From Pseudomonadota bacterium (lineage in GTDB: Bacteria; Pseudomonadota; Alphaproteobacteria; Rhizobiales; Devosiaceae): a DNA stretch of 64,000 nucleotides. The notes beneath the pieces are model-generated. The model had not been told where the DNA came from and made no database searches. It saw only the letters and a list, made by a program, of their open reading frames with translations. Of the stretch, positions 45,256 through 52,849 are shown one piece after another. The stretch is from contig JAEWBN010000012.1 of assembly GCA_023391095.1 (NCBI GenBank), positions 38,072 to 102,071 of the forward strand. The letters run 5' to 3'. The position numbers were made by a program, and so were the translations under genes. How positions within the stretch are numbered: the first letter of the stretch is position 1; every line of letters begins with the position of its first letter.

Positions 45256-45282
45256 GCCGATCCTTCAATTTGAAGGATCGGC
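45256..45282. repeat. 27-bp near-perfect palindrome downstream of ilvD
   Basis: GCCGATCCTTCAA (45256-45268) and TTGAAGGATCGGC (45270-45282) are perfect reverse complements around one T. On the minus strand it is followed by pyrimidine-rich sequence without a pure T-run, so a weak terminator of ilvD is possible. Confidence 0.55.
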
Positions 45283-45314
45283 GCAAGGGCGCGTTAAGAA
45301 AAGGCGCGCGGCTT

Positions 45315-47168
45315 CTAGTTCCAGAGTTCGTCAATGGTCTTGGTGTCGCGCACAGCGCCCTTGGAGGCGGAGGTCACGAAGGCCGCATAGGCCTTGAGTG
45401 CGGTGGTGACCCGGCGCTTCCGCGGCTGGGCGGGCTTCCAGCCCAGCCGGTCCTGCTCGGCACGGCGGGCAGCGAGTTCGGCATCTGAAACCAGCACATT
45501 GACCGTGCGGTTGGGGATGTCGATCTCGATGATGTCGCCTTCGCGCACGAGCCCGATGGCGCCGCCCTCGGCCGCCTCGGGCGAGGCGTGGCCGATGGAG
45601 AGACCCGAGGTGCCGCCCGAGAAGCGTCCGTCCGTCAGCAGGGCGCAGGCTTTGCCAAGGCCCTTCGATTTCAGATAGCTCGTGGGATAGAGCATTTCCT
45701 GCATGCCGGGGCCGCCGCGCGGGCCCTCGTAGCGGATGACGACGACGTCGCCTTCCTTGATTTCGTTGGAGAGGATGGCTTTGACGGTGGCATCCTGGCT
45801 CTCGAAGACGCGCGCTGGTCCGGTGAACTTGAGGATGGACTCGTCCACGCCCGCCGTCTTCACGATGCAGCCATCGAGCGCGATATTGCCCTTGAGTACG
45901 GCCAGGCCCCCGTCCTTGGAAAAGGGGCTTTCGGCCGAACGGATCACGCCGTTCTGGCGGTCGAGGTCAAGGTCGGTCCAGCGATTGGACTGGGAAAAGG
46001 CCTGCGTGGTGCGCACGCCGCCGGGTGCGGCCATGAAGAACTGGCGCACGCTTTCCGAATTGGTGCGGGAAATGTCCCACTTGTCCAAGGCGTCGCCCAT
46101 GGTCGCGGCATGCACGGTCGGCTCGTTGCGGTTGATGAGGCCGGCGCGGTCGAGCTGGCCGAGAATGGCAAAGATGCCGCCGGCGCGGTGGACGTCTTCC
46201 ATGTGGACGTCGTTCTTGGCAGGCGCAACCTTGGACAGGACCGGCACCTTGCGGCTCAGGCGGTCAATGTCGTCCATGGTGAAGTCGACGCCACCCTCAT
46301 GGGCGGCGGCCAGAATGTGCAGCACGGTATTGGTGGAGCCGCCCATGGCGATGTCGAGGCTCATGGCATTTTCGAACGCCGCCTTGGTGGCGATGGAGCG
46401 CGGCAGCACGCTTTCGTCTTCCTGCTCGTAATAGCGGCGCGCCAGATCGACGATGAGGTGACCGGCTTCCTGGAAGAGGCGCTTGCGGTCCGAATGGGTT
46501 GCAAGCGTCGAGCCGTTGCCGGGCAGCGAGAGGCCGAGCGCTTCGGTCAGGCAGTTCATGGAATTGGCAGTGAACATGCCCGAGCAGGAGCCGCAAGTGG
46601 GGCAGGCTGCTTCTTCGACGGCCTGGACTTCCTGATCGGTGTAGTGATCGTCGGCCGCCATCACCATGGCGTCGACGAGATCGAGCGCCTGCAGCTTGCC
46701 CTTGAGGATGGCCTTGCCGGCTTCCATCGGTCCGCCAGACACGAAGACCACCGGAATGTTCAAACGCATGGCGGCGTTCAGCATGCCGGGGGTGATCTTG
46801 TCGCAGTTGGAAATGCAGACCATGGCGTCGGCGCAGTGGGCGTTGACCATGTATTCCACCGAGTCCGCGATGATGTCGCGGCTGGGCAGGGAATAGAGCA
46901 TGCCGTCATGGCCCATGGCGATGCCGTCATCGACCGCGATGGTATTGAATTCCTTGGCAACACCGCCGGCAAGCTCAATCTCGCGGGCGACCAGCTGACC
47001 CAGATCCTTGAGGTGGACGTGGCCGGGGACGAACTGGGTAAAGGAATTGACCACGGCAATGATGGGCTTGCCGAAATCCTCGTTCTTCATGCCGGTTGCG
47101 CGCCAGAGCCCGCGGGCGCCGGCCATGTTGCGGCCATGGGTGGTGGTGCGAGAACGATAGGCAGGCAT
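45315..47168 (-). CDS. ilvD: dihydroxy-acid dehydratase
   Basis: IlvD dehydrates 2,3-dihydroxy-isovalerate and its methylvalerate homologue in isoleucine/valine synthesis, using an iron-sulfur cluster. The 617-residue product has the cluster cysteines in ISNCDKITPGML and CPTCGSCSGMFTANSMN. It also has MGGSTNTVLHILAAAHE, GRFSGGTSGLSIGHASPEAAEGG and the opening PAYRSRTTTHGRNMAGAR. ATG 47168 gives the family start; the 21 codons upstream are not conserved. No regulator is adjacent. Confidence 0.96.
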   Translation of the reverse strand: MPAYRSRTTTHGRNMAGARGLWRATGMKNEDFGKPIIAVVNSFTQFVPGHVHLKDLGQLVAREIELAGGVAKEFNTIAVDDGIAMGHDGMLYSLPSRDIIADSVEYMVNAHCADAMVCISNCDKITPGMLNAAMRLNIPVVFVSGGPMEAGKAILKGKLQALDLVDAMVMAADDHYTDQEVQAVEEAACPTCGSCSGMFTANSMNCLTEALGLSLPGNGSTLATHSDRKRLFQEAGHLIVDLARRYYEQEDESVLPRSIATKAAFENAMSLDIAMGGSTNTVLHILAAAHEGGVDFTMDDIDRLSRKVPVLSKVAPAKNDVHMEDVHRAGGIFAILGQLDRAGLINRNEPTVHAATMGDALDKWDISRTNSESVRQFFMAAPGGVRTTQAFSQSNRWTDLDLDRQNGVIRSAESPFSKDGGLAVLKGNIALDGCIVKTAGVDESILKFTGPARVFESQDATVKAILSNEIKEGDVVVIRYEGPRGGPGMQEMLYPTSYLKSKGLGKACALLTDGRFSGGTSGLSIGHASPEAAEGGAIGLVREGDIIEIDIPNRTVNVLVSDAELAARRAEQDRLGWKPAQPRKRRVTTALKAYAAFVTSASKGAVRDTKTIDELWN

Positions 47169-47258
47169 GACAGAAATCCTCGATGGGCTGCCGGTGGGGC
47201 CGGTTTTGTTGTGCGCCTTCAATAGACCCATTCCCGGACCACGGCAAGATTTCCCGAA

Positions 47259-47276
47259 CCGTACCGTACGGTACGG
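47259..47276. promoter_or_regulatory. 18-bp perfect palindrome, candidate operator
   Basis: CCGTACCGTACGGTACGG is an exact 9+9 inverted repeat, about 90 bases upstream of the ilvD start and in the gap shared with the DUF2171 gene. TetR-like repressors often bind such sites. The cognate protein is unknown. Confidence 0.6.
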
Positions 47277-47324
47277 GCACGTTTGCGGGACACGTCACCG
47301 TGAGCCTGGCCGGTCGGCGGGGAG

Positions 47325-47352
47325 GGAACGGCAGCCGTTGCGGAGGCGTTTT
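47325..47352 (+). promoter_or_regulatory. EcfG-type general stress response promoter
   Basis: GGAAC (47325-47329), exactly 17 bases, then CGTTTT (47347-47352). This is the consensus (GGAAC-N16/17-CGTT) of the alphaproteobacterial ECF sigma factor EcfG. It lies 24 bases before the DUF2171 start. Confidence 0.8.
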
Positions 47353-47375
47353 CCGCTTGTCAATAGGAGGATCCC

Positions 47376-47747
47376 ATGGACGCCATTCCAAGCACCATCC
47401 ACGAAGGCATGAAAGTGGTCGATGCCAGCATGCATCCCATCGGTACGGTCGAAGCCTTTCGCGCCACCGAAGGGGCGCCTGACAATCCCGACATCGATGC
47501 GGCTGGCGTAAGCCCTGCCCTAGCCGAGCGGCAGGACAGTCTCGTCGACGTCCTGGCTGATGTGTTCAAGCCCGACGACGCCTTGCCGCGCGAACTGCAG
47601 GAAAAGGCACTTGCACAAGGGTTCGTGCGTCTTGATGCCGACGGCTTCTTTGCTGCGGATCGCTATATTTTCCCCGAGCACATCGACCGGGTCGCAGGCG
47701 ATACCCTCGTGCTCAACGTGCGCAAGGATGATCTGCTCAAGGTCTGA
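47376..47747 (+). CDS. DUF2171/PRC-barrel-like protein, likely stress-induced
   Basis: The 123-residue product has the DUF2171-type layout, a PRC-barrel-like domain: an N-terminal HEGMKVVDASMHPIGTVEAF strand-turn block, a middle charged region, and the C-terminal FFAADRYIFPEHIDRVAGDTLVLNVRKDDLLKV. Family members occur in stress- and desiccation-associated loci, but no activity is known. ATG 47376 follows TAGGAGG at 6 bases. The EcfG-type promoter directly upstream predicts induction by the PhyR-NepR-EcfG general stress pathway. That induction is inferred, not shown. Confidence 0.78.
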   Translation: MDAIPSTIHEGMKVVDASMHPIGTVEAFRATEGAPDNPDIDAAGVSPALAERQDSLVDVLADVFKPDDALPRELQEKALAQGFVRLDADGFFAADRYIFPEHIDRVAGDTLVLNVRKDDLLKV

Positions 47748-47875
47748 CGGCGCGAAAGTGCAGCGCGGGGCAGAATATCGCCCCGCCAATGCGCGTTTCT
47801 GCTTACGGCGCTGGCAAAGGGGACTAAACCAGTCTGCGGCACCATCACTCTGCCCGATCGCTTCTGGAGCGTATC

Positions 47876-48148
47876 ATGCAGTGCCACCTCGTTCGTATCG
47901 ATCAAATTCCTATTGGAGCCCAGGCCCTCAGGCTCTTTGTGGTCGATGACGAACTCAATGCGGGCATCATCGACCACCGCTGCGACGGCCGGGTGGTCGT
48001 CTCATTTGCGCGCAAGCATGGCATTGACGGTATTGTGCCAACAATCAGTGAATTGCTAAAGCGCCAGCCGGACCGGCTCTATGTTGTTCTGGAGGACAAT
48101 GCCTTCTGGCCGGAAACATTTCCGCAGATCAGTCCGCTTTGCCAGTAG
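47876..48148 (+). CDS. hypothetical small protein (90 residues)
   Basis: I do not recognise this protein. Its 90 residues look folded rather than random: an N-terminal CHLVRIDQIPIGAQALRLFVVDDELNAGIIDHR, then VVVSFARKHGIDGIVPTISELLKRQPDRLYVVLEDNAFWPETF. Hydrophobic residues alternate as in an alpha/beta domain. There is no signal peptide or membrane segment. ATG 47876 follows CTGGAGCG. It lies 128 bp after the DUF2171 gene on the same strand, so it may be read through from the stress promoter. Confidence 0.5.
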   Translation: MQCHLVRIDQIPIGAQALRLFVVDDELNAGIIDHRCDGRVVVSFARKHGIDGIVPTISELLKRQPDRLYVVLEDNAFWPETFPQISPLCQ

Positions 48149-48299
48149 TCGTGTAGCAGTTTTATTGCTGCATTTGCGTTCCGGTAACCCAATATATAGT
48201 CGGCGCGAAAACTAAGTACATTATCCGATTTCTCTGATCAGGCGCTTGTCTCAGTCTTCTTTCATGCGCGGCAGTGTTCTGCCGGAAAGGGAGACGGAA

Positions 48300-49139
48300 A
48301 TGAACCTGGTACGGAAATCGATTATTGTGGCGCTGGCCTTGGCTATGGCTCCGACCGTCGCCTCGGGACAGGGATTGCTGGGCGGCCTGCTTGGCGGCGG
48401 CGGTGGGGGCGAAAGCTCGGCCGAAAGTAGCAGCCTCCTGGGCATCGTGGGCGGCGGCGACAGCGGCGCGCTGGTGACGCTTGGCAGTGGCAATGCCGGG
48501 GACAGCGGCCTCGTCAATCTCGGGGTCGGTGGCAATGGCGGCCTTGTCACGGCCAATGTGGGTGGCGGGGAGGCGCCGCTTGTGGACGCTTCCGTTCTGG
48601 GGCCTTCCGGAATTGCGGACGTCAATGCCAATCTGGGCGGGCTCGGTGCCAACGTCAATGTGGGCGGACCGGGGTCGCTGATCAGCGTTACGGTCGGTAC
48701 AGGGGGCGGCACGCCGGGGACTCCGGGCACGCCGGGAACTCCTGGGACACCTGGTACCCCCGGGACGCCGGGTAATCCGGGTACGCCGGGCACGCCCGGA
48801 ACCCCCACCACGCCCGGTATCGGCTTCGGCGGTGCAGGCGGGCTCAACGCCGTTTGTGACGGAATGAGTTCGGCCCAGCTTGTGGCCCTGTTCCAGAATA
48901 CATCGTTCGGCAACTGGAACCGCGCCAGCGGCATCCAGCTCATTCCGATGCGGGTCTGCCCCGAGGTGCGCCGGCAGGTGGCCCAATGGCTTGCCGCCAA
49001 TGGCAATTACCATCGCCTGGTCGGCATGGTGGCGTCCGATGGCCTCATCAATGCTGCGCTGGCGCGCACCCAGTATCAGCCCGGTCACGTGCTGGGCGTC
49101 CAGAAACAGGGTTCGACGCTTCTGGTTTACGTGTTCTGA
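48300..49139 (+). CDS. secreted protein with collagen-like Gly-Thr-Pro repeats
   Basis: I do not recognise the whole protein. It has 279 residues: a signal peptide (about 1-25), a Gly-rich low-complexity region (about 26-135, with GLLGGLLGG, then GGG and Val/Asn/Ala repeats), about eleven mostly Gly-Thr-Pro triplets (coded by 48708-48822) and a compact C-terminal domain (about 180-279) with two cysteines and SAQLVALFQNTSFGNWNRASGIQLIPMRVCPEVRRQVAQW. The triplets look like a collagen-type or stiff stalk. It is probably an extracellular or cell-surface protein. ATG 48300 follows GGGAGACGG. Confidence 0.7.
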   Translation: MNLVRKSIIVALALAMAPTVASGQGLLGGLLGGGGGGESSAESSSLLGIVGGGDSGALVTLGSGNAGDSGLVNLGVGGNGGLVTANVGGGEAPLVDASVLGPSGIADVNANLGGLGANVNVGGPGSLISVTVGTGGGTPGTPGTPGTPGTPGTPGTPGNPGTPGTPGTPTTPGIGFGGAGGLNAVCDGMSSAQLVALFQNTSFGNWNRASGIQLIPMRVCPEVRRQVAQWLAANGNYHRLVGMVASDGLINAALARTQYQPGHVLGVQKQGSTLLVYVF

Positions 49140-49164
49140 TCTGCCCTCCATCCGAACACGTTCT

Positions 49165-49201
49165 GGCCGGCCGCTGCACACGCGGCCGGTCTTTTCATTT
49201 T
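49165..49201 (+). terminator. rho-independent terminator after the Gly-Thr-Pro gene
   Basis: CCGGCCGC (49167-49174), seven-base loop, GCGGCCGG (49182-49189), then TCTTTTCATTTT. Confidence 0.85.
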
Positions 49202-49216
49202 GCGGTGGGGCAGCGT

Positions 49217-49969
49217 CTAACCGGCAGCGGGACGCTGGGCGAGCACCATATAGTTGATGCCCATATCGCTCGAGAGCCGCCATTCATCGGCGAGGGGATG
49301 GAAGACCACGCCGGTCTGGTCGATCACGCTGAGGCCATTACGGCGCAACTGGGCCGCGATTTCCCCCGGCGTCAGGAACTTGTTCCAGTCATGGGTGCCG
49401 CGCGGCAGCCAGCGCAGTACATATTCAGCACCTATCACGGCCAGCGCCCAGGACCGGGCGGTGCGATTGAGCGTGGCGGTAAACATAAGCCCACCAGGAC
49501 CAACAAGGTCGGCGCAGCTTTTCATATAGAGCGGCACGTCCTCGACATGCTCGACCACTTCCATGTTGAGCACGACGTCGAAGGCTTCGCCTGCCGCTAC
49601 CAGCGCCTCGCTGGTCGTGGCACGATAGTCGATCTCAAGCCCGGACTGTTCGGCATGGAGACGCGCAATGGCAATGTTGCGCTCGGCCGCGTCGATCCCC
49701 ACCACACTGGCGCCGAGCCGGGTCAGCGGCTCGCAGAGGAGCCCACCGCCGCAGCCGACATCGAGGATGCGCAGGCCTTCAAAGGGCCGGATCGAGGTGG
49801 CGTCGCGGCCGAAATGGCGGACCAGGTTGTCCCGGATATAGGCCAGGCGCACCGGATTGAATTTGTGCAGCGGCTTGAACTTGCCCTTCGGGTCCCACCA
49901 CTGTTCGGCCATGGCGGTGAACTTGGCCACTTCGGCATCATTGACGGTGGTCTGGGCTGTGCTGGTCAT
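49217..49969 (-). CDS. ubiG: ubiquinone biosynthesis O-methyltransferase UbiG
   Basis: UbiG performs both O-methylations of ubiquinone synthesis with S-adenosylmethionine. The 250-residue product has the UbiG/COQ3 opening TVNDAEVAKFTAMAEQWWDPKGKFKPLHKFNPVRLAYI and the SAM-binding motif LRILDVGCGGGLLCEPLTRLGASVVGID. The post-motif EHVEDVPLYMKSCADLVGPGGLMFTATLNRT is also present. It is divergent from nothing nearby; lysC lies on the other strand 1.5 kb away, a pairing usual in Rhizobiales. Confidence 0.94.
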   Translation of the reverse strand: MTSTAQTTVNDAEVAKFTAMAEQWWDPKGKFKPLHKFNPVRLAYIRDNLVRHFGRDATSIRPFEGLRILDVGCGGGLLCEPLTRLGASVVGIDAAERNIAIARLHAEQSGLEIDYRATTSEALVAAGEAFDVVLNMEVVEHVEDVPLYMKSCADLVGPGGLMFTATLNRTARSWALAVIGAEYVLRWLPRGTHDWNKFLTPGEIAAQLRRNGLSVIDQTGVVFHPLADEWRLSSDMGINYMVLAQRPAAG

Positions 49970-50037
49970 ATGAGGCGGCTCCTTGCCCCCTCATATGACC
50001 TGCCCGGGAGGCCGTGAGCAAGACGCGCCGTGTCGCA

Positions 50038-51291
50038 TTAGGGTTGTGTCTCCGCCAGATAGGCCTGTCGCGTCCACAGGAGATAGGTGAAGGCAGTTTG
50101 GATGCCGATGGCATCGGGGGCTGGCATGGGGCCTTCGGCGTCGCGCGCAACAAAGAAGCGAAAGGCCTGGTTCGGGGAGCCCGAGAGAATAGCAGTCAGC
50201 GTCTCGGGGGGTAGCGCGAAGCAGGGGCCCCCGAGGCAGGGCTCCTCCACGCGCTCGCCATAGAAAATCTCCGATGCGTCCCACCATTGCTGGCTGCGCA
50301 TGTAGTCAAAGCTCGTCGCCTTGTCGCTTCCGAGCTGGCTGGGATTGGCGATCACCACGAGGGCGCCGTCCACAACGCGCGTCGCGGTACTGCCATAGGT
50401 CATGAAGCGCAGGCGGCCATCCGGCCACACGGCCAGCACGCCATAGACCGTGCCTTCGCCGTCCAGCAGCGGAACCGGTCCCGGAATGGTGATGAGGTCC
50501 ATGGCGCGATTGCGCTCTCCATGCATGAGGGCATCAAGGTAGTTGCTGCTCGTGGGGCTCGAGAGTTGCTGAAAGCGATAGCCTGCGGACTCAGCCACAG
50601 CTTCGAACAGGATATCGTCCGCCGTGGCCGTGGTGCTGTCGATCAGGGACTGCATGTATACGCTGATGGCGTTGAACGAGGCGCCATACAGCTCTTCGTA
50701 AATTTCGTCTTCGGCGCCGAGCAGGCCCCCCATGCCGCCAAGGCCGCCAAAATCCTGCTGGTCTATGTCGAGCTTGCTGGCTTCGGCCACCTTGGCTTCC
50801 GCCCGCGCGCTGGCCATGGCCACGAAACTCCCCCAGTTGTCGCCGTACATGGGCGCGATCATTGTCTCATAGACCTGCGCGGCCTGCATCTGGTCGGGTC
50901 CCAGCGCCTCAGCCTCGACGGCAATCATAAGATCGGAATAGATCTCAACCGATACGGCATTACGCAGGGGCAGGATGAACTCCCCAACCTTTTGGCTCTG
51001 GCAATCGACGGGTGCCGCAGCAGCCTGCCCTTCTGCACGCAGCTTGGCATATGCGGCCAAATAGTCGTCATAGCTGATCGTCTGAGCATCATAGGCCGTG
51101 TAATGGGGAAGTTGCTTTTCCAGCTCACTGCCGACTACGCTGGTCCGCTTGCGCTCGAAATGCTTGAAGAAACCGCATTTATCGTCCAGCGCCAGCGCTG
51201 TCTGGTAGTGGAGGAACGGCGCAGTATCGGCTTCCTGGGCCAGCGCCGGCAGGGGCAAGGCAAGCAGGGTTAGCAGCAGAATGGGGCGCAT
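50038..51291 (-). CDS. large secreted hypothetical protein
   Basis: I do not recognise this 417-residue protein. It has a signal peptide (PILLLTLLALPLPALA) and no further membrane segment. Its mature body has four paired-looking cysteines (DDKCGFF, PVDCQS, EEPCLGGPCFALPP) and a Gly/Leu/Met stretch DFGGLGGMGGLLGAEDE near residue 190. Aromatic residues near the end give a YLLWTRQAYLAE tail. A middle part with ARAEAKVAEASKL reads as helical. ATG 51291 follows a hydrophobic signal; the preceding codons have no signal character. It converges with nothing and shares a gap with ubiG. Confidence 0.6.
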   Translation of the reverse strand: MRPILLLTLLALPLPALAQEADTAPFLHYQTALALDDKCGFFKHFERKRTSVVGSELEKQLPHYTAYDAQTISYDDYLAAYAKLRAEGQAAAAPVDCQSQKVGEFILPLRNAVSVEIYSDLMIAVEAEALGPDQMQAAQVYETMIAPMYGDNWGSFVAMASARAEAKVAEASKLDIDQQDFGGLGGMGGLLGAEDEIYEELYGASFNAISVYMQSLIDSTTATADDILFEAVAESAGYRFQQLSSPTSSNYLDALMHGERNRAMDLITIPGPVPLLDGEGTVYGVLAVWPDGRLRFMTYGSTATRVVDGALVVIANPSQLGSDKATSFDYMRSQQWWDASEIFYGERVEEPCLGGPCFALPPETLTAILSGSPNQAFRFFVARDAEGPMPAPDAIGIQTAFTYLLWTRQAYLAETQP

Positions 51292-51515
51292 GGCCGGTCT
51301 CCGATCACCTTGAGCCTGCCTGCGCCGCGATGCCCCGTCACCCCGCATCCAAGGGGTGCGCCATACTCGCCCATTGATTGCGTCCCGCCTTTGTGGCATT
51401 CCCCCGCCCAACAACGAGCGTACCGCCGGGTTCGGCGGCAGCGCTGGAGATTGTCGCGCTGCCGAACCGCAAAAGTGGGAGCACTTTTCCGGCAGCGCTC
51501 AAGCGAGGACGCCAA

Positions 51516-52781
51516 GTGGCTCGTATCGTCGTCAAATTCGGTGGCACATCGGTCGCCAATGTCGAGCGCATCCGCAATGCCGCGCGCCATATCAAGCGTG
51601 AAGTGGAAGCGGGCAACGAAGTGGCCGTGGTCGTCTCGGCCATGAGCGGCAAGACCAATGAACTGGTCGGCTGGGTCAACGAAGCCTCGAAATTCCACGA
51701 CGCGCGGGAATATGACGCCGTGGTCGCGTCGGGCGAGCAGGTCACGGCCGGTCTCATGGCCATCGTGCTCAGCGAAATGGGCATCCAGTCGCGCAGCTTT
51801 GCCGGCTGGCAGGTGCCGATCCATACCGATGACGCCCATGGCGCGGCCCGGATCACCGATATCGACCCGACCGAGCTCGACAAGCGCATGAAGGATGGCT
51901 GGGTCCCCGTGATCACCGGCTTCCAGGGCGTTTCGCCGACCGGCCGTATCACGACGCTCGGGCGCGGCGGCTCGGACACGTCCGCCGTTGCGGTGGCCGC
52001 AGCCGTGGGCGCGGATCGCTGCGATATCTATACGGATGTGGACGGTGTTTACACCACCGATCCGCGCATCGTGCCCAAGGCGCAGCGCATGACCAAGATT
52101 TCCTTTGAGGAAATGCTGGAAATGGCCTCGCTGGGCGCCAAGGTGCTGATGATCCGTTCGGTGGAAATGGCCATGGCCCACAAGGTGCGCTTGACCGTCC
52201 GCTCCAGTTTCGATGACCCGGATGCGCCCCAGATTGCGCCCGATGGTACCCCCGGTGTTCCCGGCACGCTCGTTTGCGATGAGGATGAGATCATGGAAAA
52301 GCAGATCGTTTCGGGCGTGACGCTCGCCAAGGCCGAGGCCAAGATCACCCTGCGCGACGTCAAGGACAGCCCCGGCGTGGCCGCCGCCATTTTCGGCACG
52401 CTGGCCGACAAGGGCATCATCGTGGACATGATCGTGCAGAACATTGCCGATGATGGCGCCACGACGGACATTACCTTTACCGTCCCCGACAGCGAATATG
52501 ACAAGGCCGTCAGTGCGCTCGAGACCAATGGCGGGCGCTTCGAATATGCGCGCCTTTCGGGTTCGCGCGGCGGCGCAAAGGTGTCGGTCGTGGGCGTGGG
52601 CATGCGCAGCCATGCCGGCGTTGCGGCCTCCATGTTCAAGGCGCTTGCCGACAAGGGCATCAACATCCAGCTGATCACGACCTCGGAAATCAAGACCTCG
52701 GTTCTGATCGATGAAGAATATGCCGAGCTTGCGGTCCGGGCTTTGCACACCTATTACGGTCTGGACAAGAAGGACGCCTGA
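51516..52781 (+). CDS. lysC: aspartate kinase
   Basis: LysC phosphorylates aspartate, the first step toward lysine, threonine and methionine. The 421-residue product opens VARIVVKFGGTSVANVERI (catalytic lysine and GGTS loop), then has a nucleotide-binding VVSAMSGKTNELVGW and the substrate region TTLGRGGSDTSAVAVAAAV. Two ACT domains (about 270-410) give allosteric control by lysine or threonine: VTLAKAEAKITLRDVKDSPGVAA and VVGVGMRSHAGVAASMFKALADKGIN. GTG 51516 is the family start. It is the first gene of the lysC-ptsP row. Confidence 0.96.
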   Translation: MARIVVKFGGTSVANVERIRNAARHIKREVEAGNEVAVVVSAMSGKTNELVGWVNEASKFHDAREYDAVVASGEQVTAGLMAIVLSEMGIQSRSFAGWQVPIHTDDAHGAARITDIDPTELDKRMKDGWVPVITGFQGVSPTGRITTLGRGGSDTSAVAVAAAVGADRCDIYTDVDGVYTTDPRIVPKAQRMTKISFEEMLEMASLGAKVLMIRSVEMAMAHKVRLTVRSSFDDPDAPQIAPDGTPGVPGTLVCDEDEIMEKQIVSGVTLAKAEAKITLRDVKDSPGVAAAIFGTLADKGIIVDMIVQNIADDGATTDITFTVPDSEYDKAVSALETNGGRFEYARLSGSRGGAKVSVVGVGMRSHAGVAASMFKALADKGINIQLITTSEIKTSVLIDEEYAELAVRALHTYYGLDKKDA

Positions 52782-52849
52782 CCGGACTGGTCGATTGAGC
52801 TGAGCGCCCTTCCACCGGGGGGGCGGCTTTGCGGGCTGCCTTGAGAGGC

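Noticed and set aside
45588..47225. 545-residue plus-strand frame opposite ilvD
   Set aside because: Antisense shadow of a textbook ilvD, with the usual Gly/His/Ala bias.
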